Source: Tridacna crocea
Lineage: Eukaryota > Mollusca > Bivalvia > Cardiida > Cardiidae
DNA length: 64,000 nucleotides
Assembly (NCBI GenBank): GCA_943736015.1
Contig: OX031060.1
Location: forward strand, 23,513,231-23,577,230
Direction: 5' to 3'
Part shown: piece after piece, positions 7,838 through 16,800 of the stretch
How the letters are laid out: every line of letters begins with the position of its first letter
How positions within the stretch are numbered: position 1 is the first letter of the stretch
Made by a program: the position numbers and the translations under genes
Notes under the pieces: generated by a model
The model's database searches: none
What the model saw: the letters and a program-made list of their open reading frames with translations, nothing else
What the model was told of the DNA's origin: nothing

Positions 7838-8023
7838 CAAAAACGTTCGCCTCGAAAAAATTATTTCGCGCACATATAGCTATATGCGCATGAAGTCTCG
7901 ATGTTGATAATTCTTCCAGGGGCTGCATAATGAGGCGAGAACGGAAGTAGTGAAGACGAATGCATGATGACGAACGTCTTTCAATGTAGTGCTCTGCGCG
8001 ACTCTCGGTTTACTATTCATTTT
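7820..8023. mobile_element. Small insertion of about 190 bp between 16-bp direct repeats
   Basis: GTTTACTATTCATTTT occurs at 7820-7835 and again at 8008-8023. The sequence between is more GC-rich than the rest of this Polinton block and holds no ORF. It contains a short perfect palindrome (CATATAGCTATATG) and partial inverted copies of CGTTCGCCTC. A 16-bp duplication fits a retroposed SINE-like insertion or a microhomology duplication; no SINE promoter boxes are recognised. It sits exactly at the 3' end of the dUTPase-like ORF. Confidence 0.55.
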
Positions 8024-8050
8024 TTAAAAAAATATCATTCTATTTAAAAA

Positions 8051-8671
8051 ATGGAGATGAAAGAGGATTTATATCCGAAATTACCTTCTGCTCCTCCAAT
8101 TGATGAGGGACAGGGATATCGACTTCAAAAAATTAATGAAATCCAGAAATTCTTAGAAGAAGAAAAATCTAAAAGAGAATCCTTAGGTAAAAAGTACTTC
8201 AGAGCCGCAAGGATAGTAGATAATATAGATGCAGTTTTAGTTACGGTTACAATGGTTTCAGGAGCTGGTGGGATAGGTTTGCTATCAACGGTAGCCGCGA
8301 TACCCGCAGTGATAGCATTAGAATCAGTAGCTGCTCTTACTGGTATTTTAAACTTAATCGGAAAGTATAGCGTAAGGAAGTCTACCGCAAAAGCCGAAAA
8401 ACACGAAAAAATTAAAACAATCGCGGAGAGTAAGTTAAACACAATATCCTCACATATATCGAAAGCTTTGAGTGATAACAAAGTTACGGATGAAGAATTT
8501 CAACTAATCTTAGGAGAATTAGAAAAGTATAAAGTAATGAAGGAAGAAGTTAGGTCAAAAATAAAGAAAAAGATATCGTCTGAAACGGAAGAATCATTAA
8601 TCGAGAAAGGGAAGCAAGAAGCGCGCGAGTCCTTTCGGAAGTTGGTTGAAAAGAATAATAACAACCACTAA
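8051..8671 (+). CDS. Polinton membrane protein with tandem late-domain motifs
   Basis: 206 residues. The N-terminus contains YPKL (residues 8-11) directly followed by PSAP (12-15), which match the ALIX-binding YPxL and TSG101-binding P(S/T)AP late-domain patterns. A helical segment follows (QKINEIQKFLEEEKSKRESL), then two hydrophobic stretches (about 60-105: VLVTVTMVSGAGGIGLLSTV and AVIALESVAALTGIL). The C-terminal half is highly charged and helical (SDNKVTDEEFQLILGELEKY). The family is conserved in invertebrate Polinton copies but has no known function. Membrane association and ESCRT recruitment are inferences. The start follows TATTTAAAAA. The frame is intact. Confidence 0.6.
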   Translation: MEMKEDLYPKLPSAPPIDEGQGYRLQKINEIQKFLEEEKSKRESLGKKYFRAARIVDNIDAVLVTVTMVSGAGGIGLLSTVAAIPAVIALESVAALTGILNLIGKYSVRKSTAKAEKHEKIKTIAESKLNTISSHISKALSDNKVTDEEFQLILGELEKYKVMKEEVRSKIKKKISSETEESLIEKGKQEARESFRKLVEKNNNNH

Positions 8672-8741
8672 AAGTAACATGCCAAAAATAAACTTTTCGT
8701 GTAAATGTAGTTTTAGCTGCGTTAGCGGTGATACGTAATAA

Positions 8742-8832
8742 AAAGTGTGAAAAAAACTGTGAAAAAAACTGTGAAAAAAAGTGTGAAAAAAACTGTGAAA
8801 AAAAGTGTGAAAAAAACTGTGATAAAAAATTA
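8742..8832. repeat. 12-bp tandem repeat upstream of the DUF8207-type gene
   Basis: About seven units of GTGAAAAAAACT or GTGAAAAAAAGT in a row, ending 15 bp before the next start codon. It is the only minisatellite in the coding part of the Polinton outside the termini. It could be a spacer, a promoter-associated array or replication slippage; nothing in the sequence decides this. The minus-strand ORF through it is a repeat artefact. Confidence 0.85.
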
Positions 8833-8847
8833 TTCTCCTAATATAAA

Positions 8848-9717
8848 ATGTCATTTCTAAAAATAAGCGACCCCGCAAAAAGGGACCTAATTGTAAAAGA
8901 GTACCTCGAAACTAAAAAAAATATCCGGGATAGTCAACTTGCGGAAAGAACAGGGGAGAAAGAACTGCAAACTGACCTTTCAAAGTTTTTTAAACCTATT
9001 ACAGAAACGCAAAAAGCTACAGCAAAGGAGGTTGTAGAAAAACTTAAACCTATTGAGGAAGGCATAGAAAAATTACCACGAGCCATTACATTTCCAACCT
9101 TTCCATCTATAACAGCTTATGATAAACCACCTGAAGAAGTGGTTGTATCTCCAATGTTTTTGGGGGATATAGCAGAAAATTATCTAAGAAAGTTTGCTAC
9201 TAAAAGCGAATCTGATACAACATATGGGTTATATGACAAAAAAGGTATCTTTTATATCGGTAATAAACCGGTTATTATCAATGATAACAATATTAGAGTT
9301 GACAATAAAGAATATGAAGGCACCCCCGGACTATGGGAGCTAATTATTACAAAGAAACCGGATAGAAACATCTATACTGATGATGATTATGACAATTACA
9401 AGAATTTGATATTACAGACCAGCGCCCTTCATCGTAATAACGATCCGAACAGTAAATATCCTAAAGGTGGTAGAGGATACAAATGGAATAGGATACTTAA
9501 AACTATTTGGGATAATAGAAAAGAGTATGAAGGAAAGGGTATCATTGTTATTCCGTGTGATCCTAACGCATTAATAGAAAGACTCGACCTGTTGATGGCG
9601 AGTAAAGAAGCGGGCCACACGAATGTAAGAAATGAGTCAGTAAGCATATGTGATGAATTAAAAAGGCAAGGTGTTATAGATTCGAACGCATATAAAAAAA
9701 TAATGTCTCAACTATAA
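8848..9717 (+). CDS. DUF8207-type Polinton protein
   Basis: 289 residues. The N-terminus (1-80) is charged and helical. The C-terminal two thirds contain the segments TYGLYDKKGIFYIGNKPV, GTPGLWELI, then LQTSALHRNN and IIVIPCDPNALIERLDLLMA, followed by EAGHTNVRNESVSICDELK. These match the DUF8207 family as I know it from Polinton-derived proteins of invertebrates. Function is unknown; no catalytic motif is evident. Conservation across elements suggests a core role in the particle or its assembly. Its stop codon (9715-9717) is part of the TATAAAAAATG that leads the next gene, so the two genes are packed end to end. Confidence 0.75.
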   Translation: MSFLKISDPAKRDLIVKEYLETKKNIRDSQLAERTGEKELQTDLSKFFKPITETQKATAKEVVEKLKPIEEGIEKLPRAITFPTFPSITAYDKPPEEVVVSPMFLGDIAENYLRKFATKSESDTTYGLYDKKGIFYIGNKPVIINDNNIRVDNKEYEGTPGLWELIITKKPDRNIYTDDDYDNYKNLILQTSALHRNNDPNSKYPKGGRGYKWNRILKTIWDNRKEYEGKGIIVIPCDPNALIERLDLLMASKEAGHTNVRNESVSICDELKRQGVIDSNAYKKIMSQL

Positions 9718-9720
9718 AAA

Positions 9721-10122
9721 ATGATAACACCAAAGAAAAGAGGATTTAATAAAAGGTATGCATACGGGGATAGCGGAATCTTTAGCAGCATTGCGAACCT
9801 TCTTACAAGACTTTTTACCAGTAGCGCGGCTAAACAAATTGCATCTTCTGCCTTAGATGCGGGTAAGAGTGTTGCTAAGGAAGGAGCGAAAAAAGCTTTA
9901 GAGGCTGGAAAGAGTGCCGCTGTAGACGCGGGGAAAAAATTAGTTGAAAAAGCTTTAACGGCAAAATCACGCAAAATTCTAGAAAAATATGCGGGTAACA
10001 CTGTAAACACGGTGAGCAATCCTACAACGCAAAACATTAGCACTTTGATAGATGGGGGCGCAATCGCTATACAGGACTTAGTTAAAGAATTAAACAGTGG
10101 ATCAGGCATTAAAGCAATATGA
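9721..10122 (+). CDS. Basic Ala/Lys-rich core-like protein
   Basis: 133 residues. A basic N-terminus (MITPKKRGFNKRYAYG) is followed by a long Ala/Lys-rich amphipathic helix region (SALDAGKSVAKEGAKKALEA and similar, about 35-85) and a C-terminal Gly-Ser-Gly-Ile tail. The composition suggests a DNA-binding or membrane-active minor virion protein, comparable in character to adenovirus core or pVI-like proteins, but I cannot assign a family. The ATG is only 3 bp after the previous stop. It sits directly before the MCP gene, where small virion proteins usually lie in Polintons. Confidence 0.55.
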   Translation: MITPKKRGFNKRYAYGDSGIFSSIANLLTRLFTSSAAKQIASSALDAGKSVAKEGAKKALEAGKSAAVDAGKKLVEKALTAKSRKILEKYAGNTVNTVSNPTTQNISTLIDGGAIAIQDLVKELNSGSGIKAI

Positions 10123-10167
10123 AAATTATAATTTTTGCTTTAAAAAAATTATAATTGTATTAATAAA

Positions 10168-11445
10168 ATGGACATTTTAAATATCATCGAACCAATTGTA
10201 AAACATGATAGTATTGATGAGTATGAACACCATGAATATAACCCGATTACGGGCACAAATCTCAACAACCCAGGAGGAGAAATTAGGATTGACATCGAAA
10301 CTCAAGATATTTTTACGCATCCTTGTGAAAGTTATTTACTTATAGAAGGTAGCTTAACAAAGGCTGATGGTACACGTTACAATGATGAAGACGTTTTCCT
10401 AACAAACAATGCAATGATGCATCTATTTAAAAATATCAAGTACCAACTTTCCGGTCGAGAGATTGAGTCCATATTATATCCTGGCCAAGCTACTACAATG
10501 CTCGGGTTGTTAAAATATCCGGATGATTTTTCCAAATCACAAGGATTAAACCAATTGTGGTATAAGGATACAGCAACCGCTGCAGAAGATAATAACACGG
10601 GTTGGAAAATAAGAAAACAGTATATCATTGATGATTCAGACCCAAAAGGTACATTTAGCTTTAGAGTTCCATTAAAACATATATTTGGTTTCTGTGAGGA
10701 CTATAATAAGATATTGTATGGAATGAAGCAAACTCTCACCTTGACAAGAAATGATGATAATGATGCAATTTTTAGAGCTAACGCTGCTGATGCTGGTAAA
10801 ATTAAGTTAGATAATATATCGTGGTATATACCGCACGTGATGCCTGCGGATAAGGAGAAGATGGAACTTTATAAACTTATCGAGAAAAAAGAAAAATTTC
10901 CAGTTGGATATAGAATGATACAATGCGACTCTATTTCAGTTCCTCAGGCAACATCATTTACTTGGAGACTTTCCGTTAAATCATCTCCTGAGGTGCCACG
11001 TTTTATCATTGTTGGCTTTCAAACTAATAAAAATAACAACCAAAGGCAAAATCCATCCATATTTAACAATATAGGTGTTAAAAATATCTATGTTACGTTA
11101 AATTCCACAAGATACCCAATGGCTGACTACAATCTTTCATTTACAAGACAGCAATTTAGTAGAGCTTATGGCGATGCTGCGTTATTTAGGTCTAAGTTTT
11201 TTAACATGGATGAGTTAGTATCAAACCCTAACATTTCCCCATCGGATTACAAAACTCTTTATCCGTTGTTTTTGTTTGATGTTTCTAAGCAAAGTGAAAG
11301 GCTAAAATTTTCCGTTACTGATATTCAAATCAAAGCGCTTTTTCATGCTAATGTGGATGCAAACACAGAAGCATATGCTGTTATTATTAGTGATAGGTTA
11401 ATTAACTTTCAGTCTGATGGAAATAAAATGAATGTAGTGTTTTAA
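10168..11445 (+). CDS. MCP: Major capsid protein (double jelly roll)
   Basis: 425 residues, beta-rich, with no membrane segment. The N-terminal IDIETQDIFTHPCESYLLIE and the following LTNNAMMHLFKNIKYQLSGR segments, and the C-terminal YPLFLFDVSKQSERLKFSVT stretch, fit the double jelly-roll major capsid protein of animal Polintons. Those proteins are about this length and form the pseudo-hexameric capsomers of the icosahedral shell. The frame is complete. The start follows ATTAATAAA. It comes after the other virion genes and before the DNA-binding accessory gene and PolB. Confidence 0.85.
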   Translation: MDILNIIEPIVKHDSIDEYEHHEYNPITGTNLNNPGGEIRIDIETQDIFTHPCESYLLIEGSLTKADGTRYNDEDVFLTNNAMMHLFKNIKYQLSGREIESILYPGQATTMLGLLKYPDDFSKSQGLNQLWYKDTATAAEDNNTGWKIRKQYIIDDSDPKGTFSFRVPLKHIFGFCEDYNKILYGMKQTLTLTRNDDNDAIFRANAADAGKIKLDNISWYIPHVMPADKEKMELYKLIEKKEKFPVGYRMIQCDSISVPQATSFTWRLSVKSSPEVPRFIIVGFQTNKNNNQRQNPSIFNNIGVKNIYVTLNSTRYPMADYNLSFTRQQFSRAYGDAALFRSKFFNMDELVSNPNISPSDYKTLYPLFLFDVSKQSERLKFSVTDIQIKALFHANVDANTEAYAVIISDRLINFQSDGNKMNVVF

Positions 11446-11477
11446 GTTAAGTATTTTTTTCTTTATATAAAAAAAAG

Positions 11478-11861
11478 ATGATAAAGCTTTCAGATTTAAA
11501 AGAAATTCTTAAAAAAAATAATATAAAAATTTACTCTTACTGGGATAAAAAGCGGTTAGTAAAGTTGGCAAATGAACACGGCTTACTACCAGAGGAAGAA
11601 CCTAAACCAGAAAAGAAAGAAGACCCTAAGTTTGACAGATTACGAGATATTAGAAAAAATCCAAGAAAAGTTACTTTAAAAGATGTTAACACCGGGGAAA
11701 TAAAAACTTTTCCATCGATTCATAAGGCGGGTAAATTTATAGACCATTGTCCTCAAACTATTTTAAATTGGAATGAAAGGGTTTGGAAAAATAAATATAG
11801 AATTAACATTCTTTATTTTTTTATTATGACTATGAAAAAAGACATAATAAAAAAATTTTGA
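11478..11861 (+). CDS. SAP-like plus NUMOD1-like DNA-binding protein
   Basis: 127 residues. Residues 1-37 (KLSDLKEILKKNNIKIYSYW and on) look like a SAP/HeH-type helix-extended-loop-helix motif. After a charged linker, residues about 64-110 (VTLKDVNTGEIKTFPSIHKA then an ILNWNERVWKNKYRI end) match the NUMOD1 helix-turn-helix module found in homing nucleases and phage-type DNA-binding proteins. No nuclease domain is present. A regulatory or DNA-organising role is inferred. The start follows TATATAAAAAAAAG. Confidence 0.6.
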   Translation: MIKLSDLKEILKKNNIKIYSYWDKKRLVKLANEHGLLPEEEPKPEKKEDPKFDRLRDIRKNPRKVTLKDVNTGEIKTFPSIHKAGKFIDHCPQTILNWNERVWKNKYRINILYFFIMTMKKDIIKKF

Positions 11862-11892
11862 CTTAAGAAATTTTTTTTTATATAATAAAAAG

Positions 11893-12300
11893 ATGAGTAA
11901 TCGCTTTGAAAATTTTACAGTGCCAGGCCTAAAAAGGTTAGCTAAAGAACGAGATCTTAGAGGCTATTCAGGCCTCAGAAGAGATCAATTAATTGGACTC
12001 CTGAATAATCCAGGACCGAGAAATATTGTGAATATGGAGTTCAGAGGAATAACGGCACCAAACCTAAGAAGGTTGGCAAAGGAACGCGGCCTTAGAGGCT
12101 ATTCAGGGCTCAGAAGAGATCAATTAATTGAACTCTTGAATAATCCAGGACCGAGGAATATTGTGAATATGGAGTTCAGAGGAGTAACGACGCCAAACCT
12201 AAAAAGGATAGCGAAGCAACGCGGTCTTAGGCGTTATTCAGCTCTTACAAGAACTCAACTCATCGAACTCCTGAGTAACCCGGGACCTTCAATATTGGAT
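11893..12300 (+). repeat. Three tandem 135-bp repeats encoding SAP-like modules
   Basis: Three in-frame units start near 11893, 12031 and 12166. Units 1 and 2 are highly alike at DNA level and unit 3 is more divergent, so the array probably grew by a recent duplication. Each encodes one helix-loop-helix of the SAP type. Confidence 0.8.
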
Positions 12301-13158
12301 AGGGGTATTGAAGAAAATATACCGGGGGACATTCTAACCCCAACGGCAGCAACACCTGGAACAAGCACAACACCCACTCCTCCTCCTCCTCCTTATCAAT
12401 CGATTAATGATTTATTAAAATGGTTGGATGAGATTAAAGAAATTCCAAAGGATATTTCACCTAAACTAAGAGCACTAAAATCAAAAATTTTTAAATTATA
12501 CAAAAAGCAGGAGGAGGAGGAAAGTAAGAAGTTAGAGCCTGTTAAAACAAATTCTTCTTTAAAAGAATTTGCGAATCAATGGACTATTCAAGGTTTAGAT
12601 GGATATACTCCAGAAGATTTTTTAGAACGGGTGCGTTCAAAAATGATTGTGTTATTAAAACAAAATCGAGGACATAAGGTAAAGTTACGTCTTGTAATTG
12701 AGATTATTCACATTCAAACAAAAGATATTAAGATATTTCAGCTTCATTCTGGAAAGCCTATAATTAGTTTAGTAGGATCTGATTTAAATAAAATATATAG
12801 TAGTATGGTGGATCGAATTATAGAGCAAATGTCTTCGAAGATTATGAAGGACACAAAATGGAAGTTTCATAGAATAGTACGCTTAGAATTACATAGTGTA
12901 GTGTATAACCCCACAGGGGGAGAAACGTATTTTCCCCTACCTAAAGAATTAGCTGATAGAAAAGCTATCATTAATTTGAAAAATGATGATAATAAATGCT
13001 TTTTGTGGTGTGTTTTAAGAGCATTAAATCCCACAAATAATCATCCGGAAAGAATTACAATGGATTTAAAGCAAAAAGAAAACACCTTGGATATGAATAA
13101 TATAGAATATCCTGTTTCTTTAAAGGATATTAACACGTTTGAGAAACAAAACCCCTGC

Positions 13159-13162
13159 CTAT
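13159..13162. repeat. Target duplication of the LTR retrotransposon, left copy
   Basis: CTAT precedes the 5' LTR and recurs at 19399-19402 after the 3' LTR. Removing one copy would leave the PolB reading frame in register. Confidence 0.85.
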
Positions 13163-13711
13163 TGTTATGTACATACCCAGTTATTCCTAGCTTTGTTCAT
13201 GTGTGTATCTATTTTTGAATGATTTTCCCCTGTTGCTATTTTTAGAACTGAACTCTCTCTGGTAGAATATTGTGCTGGAAGTTTCCAGGCCTTTATACAA
13301 TCTGATTACTAAGAATTATGCAACTGATTTTAACATGAATTTTCTGGAAGTTTCCCTGTTATTATAAAAGGAAAAGCTTTTTACATCTCAGTGTTCACTA
13401 GTTAATATATGATTGCCAGACTACAGTGGGCATTATTTTGTGTTTGTGTGCTTGGATTACATTCAGTTGGATTAGGATCAGACTAGACTAAAGTGAGGAT
13501 TATTTCATGTGCTTGGATTACATTCAGTTTGGATCAGGATTAGATTGGAATTAAGACTGGAATAGTTTGTCTTTTGGATTTAACATCTAAGGTATTGTTT
13601 TGTACAATTGTAATATTGTCACTGTTTATTTGATATTTTTGTTAATAAATTCTGTTAATTGTTATCGTTTGTTGCTGGCTTCTTCTTTCTAGTTACGCCT
13701 GACTCGTAACA
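13163..13711 (+). repeat. 5' LTR
   Basis: 549 bp, TG...CA ends. A TATA-like element (TTATAAAAGG, about 13364-13373) and a polyadenylation signal AATAAA (13644-13649) are seen. A 5-bp gap (GAAAT) separates it from the primer-binding site. It contains two related internal copies of GTGCTTGGATTACATTCAGT. Confidence 0.95.
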
Positions 13712-13716
13712 GAAAT

Positions 13717-13734
13717 TGGGGGCTCGTCCGGGAT
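13717..13734 (+). other. Primer-binding site, tRNA-Pro type
   Basis: TGGGGGCTCGTCCGGGAT. It is the same 18-nt sequence known as the tRNA-Pro primer site of murine leukaemia virus, complementary to the 3' end of tRNA-Pro. Confidence 0.85.
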
Positions 13735-13861
13735 TGGAAACTAGACTAACGCATTCGTTTTCCTTTTGGGATTAACCATCGATTGGAAAATAAGACTAAC
13801 GCATTCGTTTACTAATCAGTAATTATAATAATTTTGTACTTGAATCCAGCAACAAACAAAC

Positions 13862-16800
13862 ATGTCTTTTGACTTAGATAAATTTACGGCTGAACCATCT
13901 GTGGAGTTATTGAATTTGGGTAAAAAGACTGATTTGCTTAATCTTGCTAAGCACTATAAATTGTCTGAAATAAAATCTTCAATGCGTAAACATGAAATTA
14001 AGAACATTTTGGTACAATATTTTGTTGATGAGGAAATTTTTAATGAAAATGCTCTTTCCCTGATAGTTGACGTTCAGTCAGTTTCAAGTTCGAAAGAACT
14101 TGAATTAAAACTTCAGATCAGACAATTAGAAATTCAGGAAAGAGAGAAAGAAAGAGAATGGAAAGAGAGAGAGAAGGAAAGAGAAAGGGAAAGAGAAAGG
14201 GAGAGAGAAGAAAGAGAAAGGGAGAGAGAAGAAAGAGAAAGGGAAGAGAGAGAGAAGGAAAGGGAAAGGGAAGAGAGAGAGAAGGAGAGAGAATTTCAAT
14301 TAAGAATGAGGGAAATAGAAATGCAAGAAAGAGCAAATCAGCCGAAGCAAAAGATTGAATACAATTTTGATGTTACAAAACATATTAGGCTTGTTCCTCC
14401 ATTTCAAGAAAAAGAAGTTGATAAATACTTCCTACACTTTGAAAAAGTTGCAGAAAACTTAAATTGGCCAAAAGAGCACTGGACTTTGCTTCTGCAAAGT
14501 GTTTTGATAGGCAAAGCTCGTGAAATTTATACACAACTAGGTGTTGAACAATGTCATCATTATGAGACTGTTAAAGAACTTATTCTCAAAGGTTATGAGC
14601 TGGTCCCAGAAGCATATAGACAAAAATTTAGAAATTGTAAAAAAGATTCTAACCAGACTCATGTTGAATTTGCTAGAAACAAAGAACAGTTATTTGATAG
14701 ATGGTGCTGTTCTAAGAAAATAGACCAAAATTTTGATAAACTCAGACAACTTATGTTAGTTGAAGAATTCAAACGTTGTATTCAATTTGATGTTAAGACA
14801 TTCTTAGACGAAAAACAAGTTGAAACCTTAGAAGAAGCAGCTCGTATGGCTGATAATTACTACCTTACACATAAAGTTTCTTTTATTAATAAACCAAAAC
14901 CTACTTCCTCACATCCCCAAAATAAATCTACGTCTGGTAATTCATCTGGCATGCCCAGTCAATCCAATACACCCAAACCCAATTCTACTAGTGAAACCAA
15001 AAGTCAATATCCCTTATCTCGACCCACTTGTAACTATTGTAAGAAACCTGGTCACCTTGTTTCTGAATGTTTGAAATTAAAAAGGAAGTTAGAAAGTGAT
15101 GAAGCCAAACCAACAGGGCTCACCACTCTTAGACCACGGCCACAGTCTTCTATTAAAACCAATACAATTGACATAGTCACAAAACCCAAGTCTGATTCTA
15201 CCATGGAGATTTTTGAACCATTTATGTTGAATGGTTTTGTATCACTTTCAGGTGATAATTGCCCACCTACCCCTATTAAAATTTTAAGAGACACAGGAGC
15301 TTCTCAATCCCTTATTTTAGCAGATATACTGCCTTTTTCTGAGAAGACTTCTTCCGGTACTAGTGTCCTTATTCAGGGTGTAGAGTGTGGAACTGTTAAT
15401 ATCCCTCTCCATTACGTTAATTTGTCATCAGATTTGGTTACTGGACCTGTGGTTATTGGTATTAAACCTTCCTTACCATTTAAAGGTGTCCATTTACTGC
15501 TAGGCAATGACTTAGCTGGAGATAAGGTTGTGGTTAATCCACTTGTAACTGACACACCAAATATAGGTCAAACAGATGACCCTATCGAGCAGGAAATTCC
15601 TGACTTGTATCCTTCTTGTGCAGTTACCCGAGCTATGGCTAAAAAGGCCATTTTGGAAAACTCAAACTCTGATATTGACTTGACGGATACTTTTATCGGT
15701 CAATATTTTAATAATGAGATTAAAAAGTCTCTTGATCCCAGTTTGTCTGATACTCAGACAGACTCGTCAATGTCTTGCCATTCTCCACCAAGGTCTATTG
15801 ACCAAGGTCACGACACGCTGTCAAAGTCAGAGCTTATCCAGGAACAGCAGACTGATCCTGAGATTTCAAAATTAATTTTTAGGGCTTTACCTGAAGATGA
15901 AATTTCAGAGGTCCCAATGTGTTACTATATAAAGAATGGGATTCTTATGAGAAAATGGCGACCATTTGATGTCCCAGCTGATGATGAATGGGCTGTTTAC
16001 CACCAAATTGTGGTTCCAAAGTCATATCGTCATGAAATATTAAGTATAGCCCATGAAAGTCCTATGTCAGGTCACCTAGGTATAAACAAGACCTATCACA
16101 AAATTATTACTCATTTTTATTGGCCTGGTCTCAAGTCAGATGTCTCTAAATATTGTAAAACTTGCCATACATGTCAAATGGTAGGTAAGCCCAACCAAAC
16201 CATTCCCAAAGCTCAATTACAACCTATTCCTGCTTTTGATGAACCTTTCAGTAGGATACTTATAGATTGTGTTGGTCCTTTACCTCGAACCAAGTCAGGA
16301 AATGAGTATCTCTTAACAATTATGTGTACTTCTACACGTTTTCCTGAAGCTATTCCTTTAAGGAACATCAAAACAAAGTCAATAGTCAAAGCTCTTATAA
16401 AATTTTTCACATTTGTTGGTCTTCCAAAATCAGTTCAGTCTGATCAAGGGTCAAATTTTATGTCTGGTATATTCCAACAGGTTATGCATGAATTAGGGAT
16501 CAAGCAATACAGGTCATCCGCTTATCACCCTGAAAGTCAAGGTGCTTTAGAAAGATTTCATCAGACATTAAAAAATATGATAAGATCATATTGCTTTGAC
16601 ACTGAAAAAGATTGGGATGAGGGCATCCATTTGTTACTATTTGCAGCCAGAGAATCTGTACAAGAATCTCTTGGTTTCAGTCCTTTTGAATTAGTTTTTG
16701 GCCATTCTGTTCGTGGACCTTTAAAACTTTTGAAAGAGAAATTTCTCTCAAATGATGAAACACCTTTGAATTTACTACAGTATGTTTCTGACTTCAGAAA

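Larger units (their letters stand above)
11893..13162 (+). pseudogene. POLB: DNA polymerase B, N-terminal part, cut by a retrotransposon
   Basis: The first 423 codons of the polymerase gene. Residues 1-135 are three tandem 45-residue SAP-like repeats (L-K/R-R-L/I-A-K-E/Q-R then YSGLRRDQLIELLNNPG). A Thr/Pro-rich linker with a run of prolines follows, then the conserved upstream region of Polinton polymerases (FPLPKELADRKAIINLKNDD and CFLWCVLRALNP). The frame is interrupted at 13162 by the LTR retrotransposon; the natural frame would continue at 19403. The ORF runs on to 13218 only by reading into the LTR. The start follows TATATAATAAAAAG. Confidence 0.88.

Noticed and set aside
14118..14358. 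Low-complexity ORFs overlapping the Gag coiled coil
   Set aside because: Shadow frames of the purine-rich Arg/Glu repeat.
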